From assembly GCA_002482645.1 (NCBI GenBank), contig DLGJ01000005.1:774834-838833 (forward strand): a stretch of DNA of 64,000 bases, written 5' to 3'. The stretch is from Hyphomicrobiaceae bacterium UBA7697. Its GTDB lineage: Bacteria > Pseudomonadota > Alphaproteobacteria > Rhizobiales > Methyloligellaceae. The translations under genes and the position numbers were made by a program. The notes under the pieces were generated by a model. The model did not search any database. It saw only the letters and a list, made by a program, of their open reading frames with translations, and was not told the DNA's origin. Shown piece by piece: positions 7,959 through 16,871 of this stretch (within the stretch, counting starts at the first letter, position 1; each line of letters begins with the position of its first letter).

Positions 7959-8879
7959 GTGACTGCGGAAGACACGATCGAACGCTATGCGACCGCACGC
8001 TACGTGGTGAAGGAAGCGCGCGAGGCGAAATGGGCGCGCCGGATCGCCGTCTTCTTCCTGCAGCTTCTCATTCTCACAGCCGTGCTGCACCGCTTTTTCG
8101 ACCTCAGCACGCCCGCCGCCCTCAATCTCATCGGCGTCTCCATCGCGGGCCTCGCGCTCGCGGTCCTCATCGCCCTCGTGTCGCTGGTGCGCATTTGGTT
8201 CAGCGGGCAGACGGGCGCCGGCAACGACTTCGCGGCCCTTATCGTCGGTTTGATCGGATTGGCGCTTCCGGTCTTCTTCCTGTCGAAGGCGTATTTGCTG
8301 CCGCGCCTCAACGACGTGGAGACCGCGCCAACCGATCCGCTGCAGTTCACGGTGCTTCTCGATCAGCGTCCGCGAGACGCGAACCCGCTCACCGGCCAGC
8401 CCCCCGAGGTAGCCGCGCTGCAGGCCGAGGCCTATCCGGATATCGGACCGATGCTGGTGGACCGGACCGCGGCGGCGGTGTTCACCGTCGTCGCCGAGGC
8501 CGTGAAACAGCTCGGCTGGAACGTGGTGGCCGAGGAAGCGCCCGGCGAGAGCGGCGTCGGCCGGATCGAAGCGACCGACAGCACCTTGATTATGGGCTTC
8601 ACCGACGACGTGGTGGTGCGGGTCAAGGGCGACGATACGTCCGCCGTGATCGATATCCGCTCCGCGTCGCGTTACGGCAAGCACGATTTCGGAACCAATG
8701 CCGAGCGCGTCCGCGCCTTCTACGAAGAGGTCAATACGGCGCTCGAGAAGGGCGAGAAAACCGTGCTCGAGCAAAATGCCGCCGAGACGACGGAAGAGCC
8801 GGTCGCCGCGCCCGCCAAAGAGGTCAAGAAGCAGCAGAAGCGCCGGCCCCGGAAGCGGCGCGAATATAGAACGCGCTAA
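7959..8879 (+). CDS. DUF1499 membrane protein
   Basis: A 306-residue protein starting at GTG. It has three hydrophobic segments (about residues 28-48, 52-78 and 88-108) and then a soluble DUF1499-type domain (YPDIGPM, RIEATDSTLIMGFTDDVVVRV, DIRSASRYGKHDFGTNAERVRAF). The last 30 residues are Lys/Arg-rich. Its role is unknown. Its 3' end overlaps the converging MBL hydrolase gene by 56 bp. Confidence 0.85.
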   Translation: MTAEDTIERYATARYVVKEAREAKWARRIAVFFLQLLILTAVLHRFFDLSTPAALNLIGVSIAGLALAVLIALVSLVRIWFSGQTGAGNDFAALIVGLIGLALPVFFLSKAYLLPRLNDVETAPTDPLQFTVLLDQRPRDANPLTGQPPEVAALQAEAYPDIGPMLVDRTAAAVFTVVAEAVKQLGWNVVAEEAPGESGVGRIEATDSTLIMGFTDDVVVRVKGDDTSAVIDIRSASRYGKHDFGTNAERVRAFYEEVNTALEKGEKTVLEQNAAETTEEPVAAPAKEVKKQQKRRPRKRREYRTR

Positions 8880-9762
8880 GTCCGTCATTCGACCCTTCGG
8901 CCGAGACGAGGCCGCGCGCGATCAAGAATTCCAGATGGGCGAGTACGGACAAGGCCGCGGCGACCTTCAGATCCGCATCGAGGCCGCCATAGAGTCTGGC
9001 TACAATGGCCGGGATCGTGCCGACGCCCTCGTCGATGCAGGCGAGGATCGTCTGTTCGCGCCAGATGCGGTGGGTCATATAGGCGCGCACGACACGCCGG
9101 GGCGTTTCGATGCGCCCGCCGTGACCGGGGAAGAACACCTTGTCGTGCCGTTGCGCCAGGCGCTCCAGCGACGCGAGGAAATCGGCCATGCTGCCCTCGG
9201 GCGGCGCGATGACCGTCGTATTCCAGCCCATCACATGATCGCCGGTGAAGACGGTCCGCTTACCGACAAGAGCGAAGCACAAATGGTCCGGCGCGTGTCC
9301 GGGCATGTGCAGCACGTCGAGGGTGAAGCCGCGCCCTTTGATCGTGTCGCCGTCGGACACCGGGATGTCGGGGGTGAAGGCTGAATCCACGAAGCCGTCG
9401 CCAAGGCCGGGCGCGACCGCGCCGCGTTGCGTGCCGGTGGGCCCGAAGGCGACGATTTTCCCGCCGAGATGCTGCTGCAGGGGCAGCGCCCCGTCGCAGT
9501 GATCGCGGTGGCTATGAGTAATGAGGATATGGCTGACGCGCCGGCCCCGTGTGGCCTGAGCCATGGATTCGAGATGGGCGTCGTCCACCGGGCCTGGGTC
9601 GATGATCGCGACGTCATCGGTCCCGACGATATAGGTGTTGGTTCCGAGAAAGGTGTAAGGGCCGGGATTGTTGGCCACGATGCGCCGCACGCCCGGCGCG
9701 ACCTCTTCGGCCACGCCGTAATCGACATCGACACTTCGATTGAATGCAAGTTCGGCGGACAT
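8824..9762 (-). CDS. MBL-fold metallohydrolase
   Basis: A 312-residue metallo-beta-lactamase-fold protein. The dinuclear zinc motif HSHRDH is in ILITHSHRDHCDGALPL, a further ligand is in HMPGHAPDHLCFAL, and FTGDHVMGWNTTVIAPP follows. The C-terminal ~90 residues form the winged-helix-like tail seen in LACTB2-type glyoxalase-II-like proteins (RIWREQTILACIDEG). Likely a hydrolase of thioester or RNA-type substrates; the substrate is not assignable. The C-terminal coding end overlaps the DUF1499 gene by 56 bp. Confidence 0.88.
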   Translation of the reverse strand: MSAELAFNRSVDVDYGVAEEVAPGVRRIVANNPGPYTFLGTNTYIVGTDDVAIIDPGPVDDAHLESMAQATRGRRVSHILITHSHRDHCDGALPLQQHLGGKIVAFGPTGTQRGAVAPGLGDGFVDSAFTPDIPVSDGDTIKGRGFTLDVLHMPGHAPDHLCFALVGKRTVFTGDHVMGWNTTVIAPPEGSMADFLASLERLAQRHDKVFFPGHGGRIETPRRVVRAYMTHRIWREQTILACIDEGVGTIPAIVARLYGGLDADLKVAAALSVLAHLEFLIARGLVSAEGSNDGLSAFYIRAASGAGASAAS

Positions 9763-10205
9763 GATGAGGGCGATGTCTTAAATGAACTGCGACCGTCTCG
9801 GGTCTTCGGTATTCTTGGGCTTTTGAAACTTCGTCTGCGCGACGTCATGTCGAGGAGACGCGGGACGATAGCAGAAAGGCCGGTGAGGCGCATTTCCTTG
9901 ATCGCCGCCAACCTTTCACCGGTTTTTGCGCAAAGTATGACTGGATTCCGGCGGATTGCGGGTGCCGGACCGCCCCTGGGGCGGTCCCGTTCAGGGCGCG
10001 GCATTGTCGCGGCGCGCCCGATGAAACCTCATGGCCGGCCGCCGTGTTTTCGTCAGGAGGAGCGGCCGCATGCCGGTTCGCCCGAAAGTGAATTTACAAT
10101 CGGAACCAGCCGTCCTAGGCCAAGCCCCGGACGCCGCGTTCCTGCAAAGAGGCCTTGGGCGGCCGCCTAGCGGTTCCGATCGGACAAGGAGCGGCAAGTG
10201 AAACG
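9763..10205. other. Intergenic, no gene seen
   Basis: About 440 bp between the MBL hydrolase and the DUF3300 gene, which are divergent. It should hold both promoters. Frames across it show no recognisable protein. Confidence 0.5.
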
Positions 10206-11894
10206 ATGATAGGTTCGACAATGCGTTTGTTCATGATCCCCGTGGCCCTGGTTTTCGCTCTTTGCGTGCAAGGTGCGGCCGCCGCGGACGACACGCAGAG
10301 CGGAGCGGCGGCGGGAGAGGCCGGACCGGCAACGGACGCCTCCGCTGCGGACGCCTCGACGGAGACGGCGCAGGACGGCGATCTCCTCAGCGAGGCCGAG
10401 CTCGAGCAGCTCGTGGCGCCGATCGCGCTCTATCCCGATCCGCTCCTTGCCAACGTCATGATCGCATCGACCTATCCGTTGGAGATCGTGCAAGCCGATC
10501 GCTGGTACCAAAAGAACAAGGAGCTGACGGGCGAGGCGCTTCAAGAAGCGCTGGCTGGCCAGAACTGGGACGACAGCATCAAGGATCTCGTCGCCGTGCC
10601 GGATGCGCTCGAGATGATGAACAAGGATCTCGACTGGACCCAGAAACTTGGCGATGCCGTTCTGGCTCAGCAATCCGACGTCATGGACGCGGTCCAGGCT
10701 CTGCGCGCGCGAGCAAAGGAGAACGGCAAGCTCGAATCCAATCCCCAGCAGACCGTGACCGTGACGCAAACCGTGATCCAGAATGGGGGTGGCGCATCCG
10801 GCGGGCAGGCGTCCTCGCAAGGTGCGCCGCAGACGCGGGACGTGATCGCGATTCAGCCGACCAATCCCGAGACGGTCTACGTCCCGTATTACGAACCGTT
10901 GGTCGTGTACGGTTCGTGGCCTTACCCCAACTACGAACCCTATTACTTCCCGCCGCCGCCCGGCTACGCATTCGGCAGCGCATTGGCGACCGGGCTCGTG
11001 TGGAGCGCGGGCTTCGCCATCGGCAATGCGATTTGGGGCGACGACCTCAACTGGGGCCGGAACGACATCAACGTCAACGTGAACCGCAACATCAGCGGCA
11101 ACACGATCAACCGCAACAACGTCAACGTCCAGAAATGGGAGCACAACGCCGAACACCGTCGCGGCGTGCAGTACAACAACACGAATGTCCGGAACAAATT
11201 CAGCAACGCGCAGATCGACCGCAACAAGGTTGGCGATCTTGGCGGCAAACGGCCAGGCGGCGGCAACCTCGGCGACAGGCGTCCCGGCAATGGCGGACAA
11301 AACCGGCCGACGGTTGGCGATATCGAAGCCGGGCTTGAAAGGCCGGGCGGCGGAAATCTCGCCGGCAAGCGCCCCGGCGGTGGAGATGGCCGCCCCGGCG
11401 GAGGCAATGCCGGCGGCAAGCTGCCGGGGAACGCGGGCGGCAAGCGGCCCTCGGCCGGCGACATCGAGGCTGGATTGAAAAAGCCGGGCGGTGGACACCT
11501 CGCGGATAGGCGTCCCGGCGACGGCAAAGGCCCCGGCGCGGGCGGCGGCAATCGTCCCAATGCCGGAGGTGCAAAGCGCCCGAATGCCGGCGATCTCCAA
11601 GCCAATCTGAAGAACAAGGCCGGTGCCAACAAGCCGTCGGTGAACAAACCTTCGATCAACAAGCCGGACGTCAAGAAACCGTCCGTGAACAAGCCCGCCG
11701 CCAAGAAGCCATCCGTCAGCAAGCCTGCGGCCAGCAAGCCGAAGAGCCGGCCGAGCGGAAACGCGTTCAAGAAGGAAAGCGGCTCGGCGGCGCGCAAGGC
11801 ATCGGCGCGCGGCCATGCGAGCGCGGGACACCGTGATATTTCCAGAGGACGTGGCGGCGGAGGCGGCCGCGCGGGCGGCGGGCGCCGCCGCTAA
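10206..11894 (+). CDS. DUF3300 secreted protein with KRPGGG and KPS repeats
   Basis: A 562-residue protein with a signal peptide (MIGSTMRLFMIPVALVFALC... to AAAA). The DUF3300 domain follows: LEQLVAPIALYPDPLLANVM, ASTYPLEIVQADRW, PTNPETVYVPYYEP. Then come a hydrophobic YAFGSALATGLVWSAGFAIG segment, an Asn-rich part, Gly/Pro-rich repeats of the type KRPGGGN/DRRPGNG, and a basic NKPSV/KKPSV repeat tail. The start at 10206 lies 14 nt after AAGGAG; 10221 is an alternative. It is followed by DUF2950, its usual partner. Function unknown, probably envelope. Confidence 0.88.
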   Translation: MIGSTMRLFMIPVALVFALCVQGAAAADDTQSGAAAGEAGPATDASAADASTETAQDGDLLSEAELEQLVAPIALYPDPLLANVMIASTYPLEIVQADRWYQKNKELTGEALQEALAGQNWDDSIKDLVAVPDALEMMNKDLDWTQKLGDAVLAQQSDVMDAVQALRARAKENGKLESNPQQTVTVTQTVIQNGGGASGGQASSQGAPQTRDVIAIQPTNPETVYVPYYEPLVVYGSWPYPNYEPYYFPPPPGYAFGSALATGLVWSAGFAIGNAIWGDDLNWGRNDINVNVNRNISGNTINRNNVNVQKWEHNAEHRRGVQYNNTNVRNKFSNAQIDRNKVGDLGGKRPGGGNLGDRRPGNGGQNRPTVGDIEAGLERPGGGNLAGKRPGGGDGRPGGGNAGGKLPGNAGGKRPSAGDIEAGLKKPGGGHLADRRPGDGKGPGAGGGNRPNAGGAKRPNAGDLQANLKNKAGANKPSVNKPSINKPDVKKPSVNKPAAKKPSVSKPAASKPKSRPSGNAFKKESGSAARKASARGHASAGHRDISRGRGGGGGRAGGGRRR

Positions 11895-11938
11895 CGCCAG
11901 ACCAGAGCAATGAGTGACAACCAATATTGGTGGATGGC

Positions 11939-12859
11939 ATGCCGATAGTTCGACAATTGAGCCACGCGCTGTTCGGCGCCGCGCTCCTGCTGACATGCGT
12001 TCCGGCTCAGGCCGAGGATCAGTACGAAAGTCCGGAGGCCGCGATCGAGGCGCTTATCGGCGCGGCGCGCGCCGGCGATACGGACAAGCTGCTGGAAATC
12101 CTCGGGCCGGACGGCGAGGAGGTCATCAGCTCCGGCGATGACGTGGCCGACAAGAATGCCCGCTCCAGGTTCATGGCGGCCTACGACAAGAGTCACAAGC
12201 TGGAGACGGAAGGCGACGACTTCGCCGTTCTGCTCCTCGGAGACGACGACTGGCCCTTTCCCATTCCCGTCGTGAAGACGGACGGCGGCAAGTGGGAGTT
12301 CGACACCGAAGCGGGCCTCGAGGAAATCCTCATTCGCCGTATCGGCCGCAACGAACTGTCCGCCATCGAGGCCGCCCGCGGCTATGTCGACGCGCAAGAG
12401 AAATACGCCGCGCTCGATGTGGACGGGAAGCAGCCGCCGGCGTTCGCGCAGCGCATCGTCAGCACGCCCGGCAACAAGGACGGTCTGTTCTGGCCGCCGA
12501 AAGAGGGCGAGGCGCAAAGTCCCCTGGCCAAGAAGTTCGCCGAGATCGCCGAGGAGGGCTATGCGCCCGACGGGGTGAAGCCGATCCCCTATCACGGCTA
12601 CTACTTCCGCATTCTGCGGAGCCAGGGCGAGGGCGCCGAGGGCGGCGCGCGCGATTATGTGAGCGACGGCCGTATGACCGGGGGCTTCGCGCTGGTCGCC
12701 TATCCGGCCGAGTATGGCAATTCCGGCATCATGACCTTCATCGTCAGCCAGGACAGCGTCGTGCTGGAGAAGGACCTCGGCGACGATACCGAGGAGATCG
12801 CCGGCAAGATCGACTCGTTCGCTCCCGACGACACCTGGCAGCCCGCGCAGACGCCGTAG
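11939..12859 (+). CDS. DUF2950 secreted protein
   Basis: A 306-residue protein with a signal peptide (MPIVRQLSHALFGAALLLTC to AQAED). It contains the DUF2950 features YESPEAAIEALIGAARAGD, NELSAIEAARGYVDAQEKYA, STPGNKDGLFWP, PYHGYYFRILRSQG, and the C-terminal YGNSGIMTFIVSQDSVVLEKDLG. It lies 44 bp after DUF3300 in the same direction, probably one operon. The role is unknown. Confidence 0.88.
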   Translation: MPIVRQLSHALFGAALLLTCVPAQAEDQYESPEAAIEALIGAARAGDTDKLLEILGPDGEEVISSGDDVADKNARSRFMAAYDKSHKLETEGDDFAVLLLGDDDWPFPIPVVKTDGGKWEFDTEAGLEEILIRRIGRNELSAIEAARGYVDAQEKYAALDVDGKQPPAFAQRIVSTPGNKDGLFWPPKEGEAQSPLAKKFAEIAEEGYAPDGVKPIPYHGYYFRILRSQGEGAEGGARDYVSDGRMTGGFALVAYPAEYGNSGIMTFIVSQDSVVLEKDLGDDTEEIAGKIDSFAPDDTWQPAQTP

Positions 12860-12890
12860 CGCGTTCCTTCGGGCGCCGCCGGTCCTCCCG

Positions 12891-13154
12891 GCGCGAATTT
12901 TTGCGACCCGCGCGAACGAGGTGGCGTCCGTCTCGGCGCCCGGCGACGATGCGCGCTTCGCGGCGGCCGTCGCCGGCTTCGGGCAAATCCTCAAAGGCGG
13001 AAAATATACCGGCGCCGGGTCCATCGACGACGCGACGAGGCTCGCCGAAGGGGCGCGCGGCGCCGACGGTTACGGCTATCGCAGCGAATTCGTCAAGCTG
13101 ACGCGCCTGACCAAGACCGCCGCCGCGATGGAGCCGCTTCTGCGGCAGCGCTGA
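12891..13154 (+). pseudogene. C-terminal fragment of a YfbK-like vWA protein
   Basis: The frame reads NEVASVSAPGDDARFAAAVA, then GFGQILKGGKYTG, then ARGADGYGYRSEFVKLTRLT. It resembles the C-terminal domain (DUF3520) of YfbK-type von Willebrand factor A proteins, which are normally several hundred residues long. No N-terminal vWA domain lies upstream, since DUF2950 ends at 12859. It is therefore a truncated remnant at the end of the core region. Confidence 0.65.
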
Positions 13155-13288
13155 GTGGACGTTGCGGGGGCCGTCCGCCTTTTAGGCGCTCAGCCGGAAA
13201 CGGTCAGCAACACTGACTTTGTGCCGAATCTTGTGCACATAGCTGCTTTTTTGGTGGGTTCCAGCAGGCGATTTCCATTTCAGATCAA

Positions 13289-13365
13289 TGGTCGGAGTGG
13301 CAGGATTTGAACCTGCGACCCCCTCGTCCCGAACGAGGTGCGCTACCAGGCTGCGCTACACTCCG
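13289..13365 (-). tRNA. tRNA-Pro(CGG)
   Basis: On the minus strand the acceptor CGGAGTG pairs with CACTCCG, with encoded ACCA (13289-13292). The D-arm has AGCCTGGTAGCG, the anticodon loop is TTCGGGA between CCTCG and CGAGG, and the T-loop is TTCAAAT. The anticodon CGG specifies proline. Confidence 0.97.
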
Positions 13366-13579
13366 CCTTGGCTGGAAGAGGACCGTATATAGACGGCGGG
13401 GGCCAAGCCCGCAACAAGGAGTAGGGCAGGTCCGGCGGAAAGTTTTTTGGGCTCATTCCCGCCCAGCCATTGCCGAACCGGCCCGATATTGGTAGGACGG
13501 CAGCCCGCTCTCCTGGGTCGAACCGTCCGTCGAGTCGTGCGGTTCGCAGGGCCATGGAGCGGTATCTTCCAAAGCGCGA

Positions 13580-13653
13580 TGGGGCGTGGCCAAGCGGTAA
13601 GGCAACGGGTTTTGGTCTCGTGATCCCAGGTTCGAATCCTGGCGCCCCAGCCA
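13580..13653 (+). tRNA. tRNA-Gln(TTG)
   Basis: Acceptor TGGGGCG pairs with CGCCCCA, then discriminator G and encoded CCA. The anticodon loop TTTTGGT between ACGGG and CTCGT gives anticodon TTG. The T-arm is CCAGG-TTCGAAT-CCTGG. The mobile-element genes begin directly downstream, so its 3' end is a likely integration site. Confidence 0.97.
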
Positions 13654-13825
13654 CACTAAGTCATTGATATAGAACGATAAATCGTGTTTCACGCGCGTTT
13701 CACAAGACCTCCCGTTTCCGGGCGGTTTCCGGCGCGTTTGCGCACTCGAGTCACGCCAGCCTTGCGGCAGAGACGTCTTTGTGCGGAAAGAAGGCCGCTG
13801 CCGAGGCGCAAGTCTCTCGGCGGGC

Positions 13826-13848
13826 ATTCGGGGGTCAACATTTTACGA
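13826..13848. repeat. Attachment-like motif, copy 1 (TTCGGGGGTCA)
   Basis: The motif ATTCGGGGGTCAACATTTT lies 47 bp past the stop of serine recombinase 1. Related copies lie at 16509-16531 and 16764-16785. Its position at the 3' side of a recombinase gene suggests an element junction, but this is inference. Confidence 0.35.
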
Positions 13849-13894
13849 CGAGTGCAACGGAAGCATCACGCAGCAACAGGGCGCAAGGCTCGCC

Positions 13895-15643
13895 CTATTG
13901 TCGCTGAAACCCGAGCAGCCTACGCTGTTCGTCCCAGTCGGTGGGGAGTTTGAGCGCAAGCCGCATTAGCCGCTTTGCGCTGAGTTCGGGTGGGTGTTTT
14001 CCGTTGATGATGGCAGTGACGATATCGGGTGCCAGTGACGGAAGTCGCAGCAGGCGTGACAGGTACCCGATAGTAAGTCGCTCCTGGCCGGCTATAGCCG
14101 GCACCGTTAGGTCGGTGTCTCGCATGAGACGCTCTTGAAAATCATGCGCGCGAGCGACGATCCGAAGCAAGCCTGGATCGGCTGTCGCTCGGTCGTCGGC
14201 ATTGTGTACGATCAGCTTCATCTCGCGGCCGACGCGTTGCAGCCGCGCCGTGACCGTGAGTTTCAAAATATCGTCGCTGCCCGTAGCGGCCGGCGCTAAC
14301 GAAGGCTGCTCTAACGTCTGCGCCCGGAGCAGGTCATGAAGCCGCTGCCGATACACTCTGATTTCCACGCGCTCGGCTTTGATGTCGACTCGGTTGACCA
14401 ACATCATGAGAAAGGATCGCACCAAGTCTGGGGTAAGCGTGGGAAGATCGTCGGAAATTTGCCGGCCACGTGTGATAAGCCTCTTTTGCTGGGCTCCGTT
14501 CTGCTCCTCATCTCTGATAGCACTCAGGACCGCTCCCTCATCGCCGAGGAAGTCGCGGAGCCTGCCGATCACTAGGTTCTCTAGGTTGCCGGCGGGAATC
14601 CGCCGCCCCTGTGAATGGTCCTTGGCTGCTCCAGTGATGAGTGATTTCGAGACGTAGTACCGATAGCGAGTGCCCTTCTTCACGGCATGTGTAGGCGTCA
14701 ACCGTTCGCCGCTGTCGTCGAAGGCCAGGCCAGCCAAAAGGCTGGGATGCTTTGAGTCTCCTCCTAAGGTCCGGTTTACCCGGTTCTCCGCGAGGACAGC
14801 TTGGACGTTATCCCACAGGGCCTGGTCTACGATCGCCTTGTGTTCTCCGGGGTAGGCACTGCCTTTATGCGTGATGTCGCCGCGATAGATGCGGTTCTGC
14901 AGCATGAGATAGAGGGCACCGCGAGAAAGCTTGTGACCGCCATAGTTAGTCCCGTCGGCAAAGGTGCGGCACTTGCTGCGAATTCCTCTTGCGTCGAGTT
15001 CTGCTTTGAGGGCGCGCACTGATCGGAGATCGACATAGCGCCGAAATATATCGAGAACGGTCCTTGCTTCTTCTTCGTTGGTGACAAGCTTCCGGTCCCG
15101 GACCTCGTAGCCGAGCGGCGGCAGGCCACCCATCCACATGCCCTTCTTCTTCGAGGCGGCGATCTTGTCACGGATGCGCTCGCCGGCCACTTCCCGCTCG
15201 AACTGGGCAAAGGAGAGAAGGACATTGAGCGTCAGGCGCCCCATGCTCGTGGTGGTATTGAACTGCTGAGTTATGGAGACGAAGGAGACGCGACGCGCTT
15301 CGAAGACTTCCACGATTTTGGCGAAGTCGAAAAGCGAGCGGGTCAGCCGATCGATCTTGTAGACGACGACCACGTCCACCGTGCCGTCAGCGATGTCGGC
15401 GAGAAGCCGCTGTAGGGCAGGGCGGTCCAATGTCCCGCCTGAGTAACCGCCGTCGTCATATAGAGTTGGCAAGAGCGACCATCCTTCGTGCTTCTGAGAG
15501 ACGATGAAGGCTGCGCAGGCTTCGCGCTGCGCATCGAGTGAATTGAAGGATTGTTCCAGACGCTCCTCCGAGGACTTGCGGGTGTAGATTGCGCAGCGCA
15601 GTCGTCCCGATGGCCGACGCTTCAGTTCTCGCGACTTAGGCAT
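13895..15643 (-). CDS. Large serine recombinase 1
   Basis: A 582-residue recombinase. The N-terminal resolvase domain has CAIYTRKSSEERLEQSF (catalytic Ser in TRKSS), YDDGGYSGGTLDRPALQRLL and VVVYKIDRLTRSLFDF. A recombinase domain follows (KKKGMWMGGLPPLGYEVRDR) and then a coiled, zinc-ribbon-like C-terminal region of large serine integrases. It would cut and rejoin att sites through a 5' phosphoserine link. The start overlaps the DUF2924 stop by 8 bp. It is close kin of the recombinase at 16872-18641. Confidence 0.93.
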   Translation of the reverse strand: MPKSRELKRRPSGRLRCAIYTRKSSEERLEQSFNSLDAQREACAAFIVSQKHEGWSLLPTLYDDGGYSGGTLDRPALQRLLADIADGTVDVVVVYKIDRLTRSLFDFAKIVEVFEARRVSFVSITQQFNTTTSMGRLTLNVLLSFAQFEREVAGERIRDKIAASKKKGMWMGGLPPLGYEVRDRKLVTNEEEARTVLDIFRRYVDLRSVRALKAELDARGIRSKCRTFADGTNYGGHKLSRGALYLMLQNRIYRGDITHKGSAYPGEHKAIVDQALWDNVQAVLAENRVNRTLGGDSKHPSLLAGLAFDDSGERLTPTHAVKKGTRYRYYVSKSLITGAAKDHSQGRRIPAGNLENLVIGRLRDFLGDEGAVLSAIRDEEQNGAQQKRLITRGRQISDDLPTLTPDLVRSFLMMLVNRVDIKAERVEIRVYRQRLHDLLRAQTLEQPSLAPAATGSDDILKLTVTARLQRVGREMKLIVHNADDRATADPGLLRIVARAHDFQERLMRDTDLTVPAIAGQERLTIGYLSRLLRLPSLAPDIVTAIINGKHPPELSAKRLMRLALKLPTDWDEQRRLLGFQRQ

Positions 15644-16145
15644 CGACTGTCACCTTCTTCGACCGTGTACCGGCGCGCGCGATGCCGAAAAAGCGTGGCC
15701 CCGACCAATGGGCTCCCGTGATCTTCTTGGCGATCTTCGTAAGCGAGGGATAGCTGGTCCCGGCATATTCGAAGCCGTCCTCTGTCACCCTGACCGTGTG
15801 GGTGCGGCCATGCCATTCGCGCACCAGCCGGGCGCCCGGCTTTAGGGCGAGCCCGGGATCCGGAGCTACCCGGCCAGTGGTCCGGAACATCTTCACTAAA
15901 GTTTTGAGCTTGCGGCGCGTCGCCTTACCGAGCCCGCCGTGCTCAAGCTCTTGGCGCCGATAGGCGATTCCGCGGACTAGAAGCTCGCGGCTGATTCTTG
16001 GCGATACGCTGCGGCAAAGCCGTCGCCACTCACTGCGGAGTTCGTCGAGGCTAGCGCTTACAAGGTCTTCGCAGCCTTGCAGCTTCGGCGCGGAAGAGGA
16101 TTTGTTCGCGCGTCCCTTCTCAGCGGAATGGTTAGGGGTACTCAT
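15636..16145 (-). CDS. DUF2924 protein, copy 1
   Basis: A 169-residue basic protein. The DUF2924 core reads LDELRSEWRRLCRSVSPR, RELLVRGIAYRRQELEHGGL, GARLVREWHGRTHTVRVTED, and FEYAGTSYPSLTKIAKKITG followed by HWSGPRFFG. The start at 16145 (MSTPNHSAEKGRA) is taken because an N-terminal extension has no family similarity. Its TAA stop lies inside GATGCCTAA, so the recombinase ATG is nested within its last codons. Always being next to serine recombinases suggests an accessory or directionality role, which is inference. Confidence 0.88.
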   Translation of the reverse strand: MSTPNHSAEKGRANKSSSAPKLQGCEDLVSASLDELRSEWRRLCRSVSPRISRELLVRGIAYRRQELEHGGLGKATRRKLKTLVKMFRTTGRVAPDPGLALKPGARLVREWHGRTHTVRVTEDGFEYAGTSYPSLTKIAKKITGAHWSGPRFFGIARAGTRSKKVTVDA

Positions 16146-16318
16146 TACCGGCCTCCTTTCAGGCCCGAATTCGGGCCGTTGCACCGCCGCAAGCCCGGAA
16201 CCGAGGCCGGGCATCAGGACGTGCTCAGAGGTCTGTCTGTCTGCCTCCACCACACACGCTCTCTTTGCAGGTGAAGTCCAGAGGAATATCGCTGATCGTG
16301 GGGGCGGTCTCTGTGTGT

Positions 16319-16346
16319 CTAGGTTCGAATCTCGTCCACTCAGCCA
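16319..16346 (+). repeat. tRNA 3'-end-like scar A
   Basis: A 28-nt segment with TAGGTTCGAATC at its left and CAGCCA at its right. It has the same spacing as the T-arm, acceptor and CCA of tRNA-Gln (13626-13653) and matches it at 21 of 28 positions by eye. The T-stem no longer pairs, so this is not a working tRNA. An old attachment-site remnant is likely. Confidence 0.5.
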
Positions 16347-16574
16347 CCTAGTCGTGGCCTTTCTGGTTCTCTCCACTTACTCCCCGCATAGCTCGGAAAA
16401 AACGCGGAAGTGTGCCACTAGTCGGCGGCAGTTCTGCCTGAAGAGCGCGGAGAGACGTAAGTCTCTGTGGTAGAAGGGGTACTTCCCGCGCTTTTTCTCT
16501 ACAGGCCGATTTCGGGGGTCACACTTTGCGAGGACCAGATGGTCTCACCATCAGCCTAGCATCATGATGTGTGT

Positions 16575-16602
16575 CGAACTTCGAATCCGATGCTCTCAGC
16601 CA
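16575..16602 (+). repeat. tRNA 3'-end-like scar B
   Basis: A second 28-nt segment with TTCGAATCC and terminal CAGCCA at the same spacing. It matches tRNA-Gln at 18 of 28 positions by eye and is more decayed than scar A. Confidence 0.4.
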
Positions 16603-16871
16603 CCCAGTCGCGGGCGTTCTCGCTCTCTGTGAACGTGCGTTATACGCTGCCAAGAAAGCGCTGAATTGGGCCACTATTTGGGGCCGAAGTCGCTTGGTTG
16701 GGTAAATCAGGGTGCCTGTTCGACTCCCTACAATGCCACCCGACCGATTTTTCTCAGTGAGCCAATTTCGGGGTCACGTTTGAAGTCAGCGAGATTGGAT
16801 AGAGAGCGGATCGTGTGGTTAGTGGTGGCCGGGATGGCTCGGGAGAATTGGAGTCGGCCGGTCGAACTCTT

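Larger units (their letters stand above)
16146..16871. other. 726-bp scarred spacer between two recombinase modules
   Basis: No intact gene. It contains two tRNA-3'-end-like scars (16319-16346 and 16575-16602) and two copies of the TTCGGGGTCA motif (16509 and 16764). A patch near 16255-16300 (CGCTCTCTTTG, GAAGTCCAG, GAATAT) recurs at 19658-19700 upstream of DUF3489. The repeats imply duplication or serial insertion. Confidence 0.6.
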
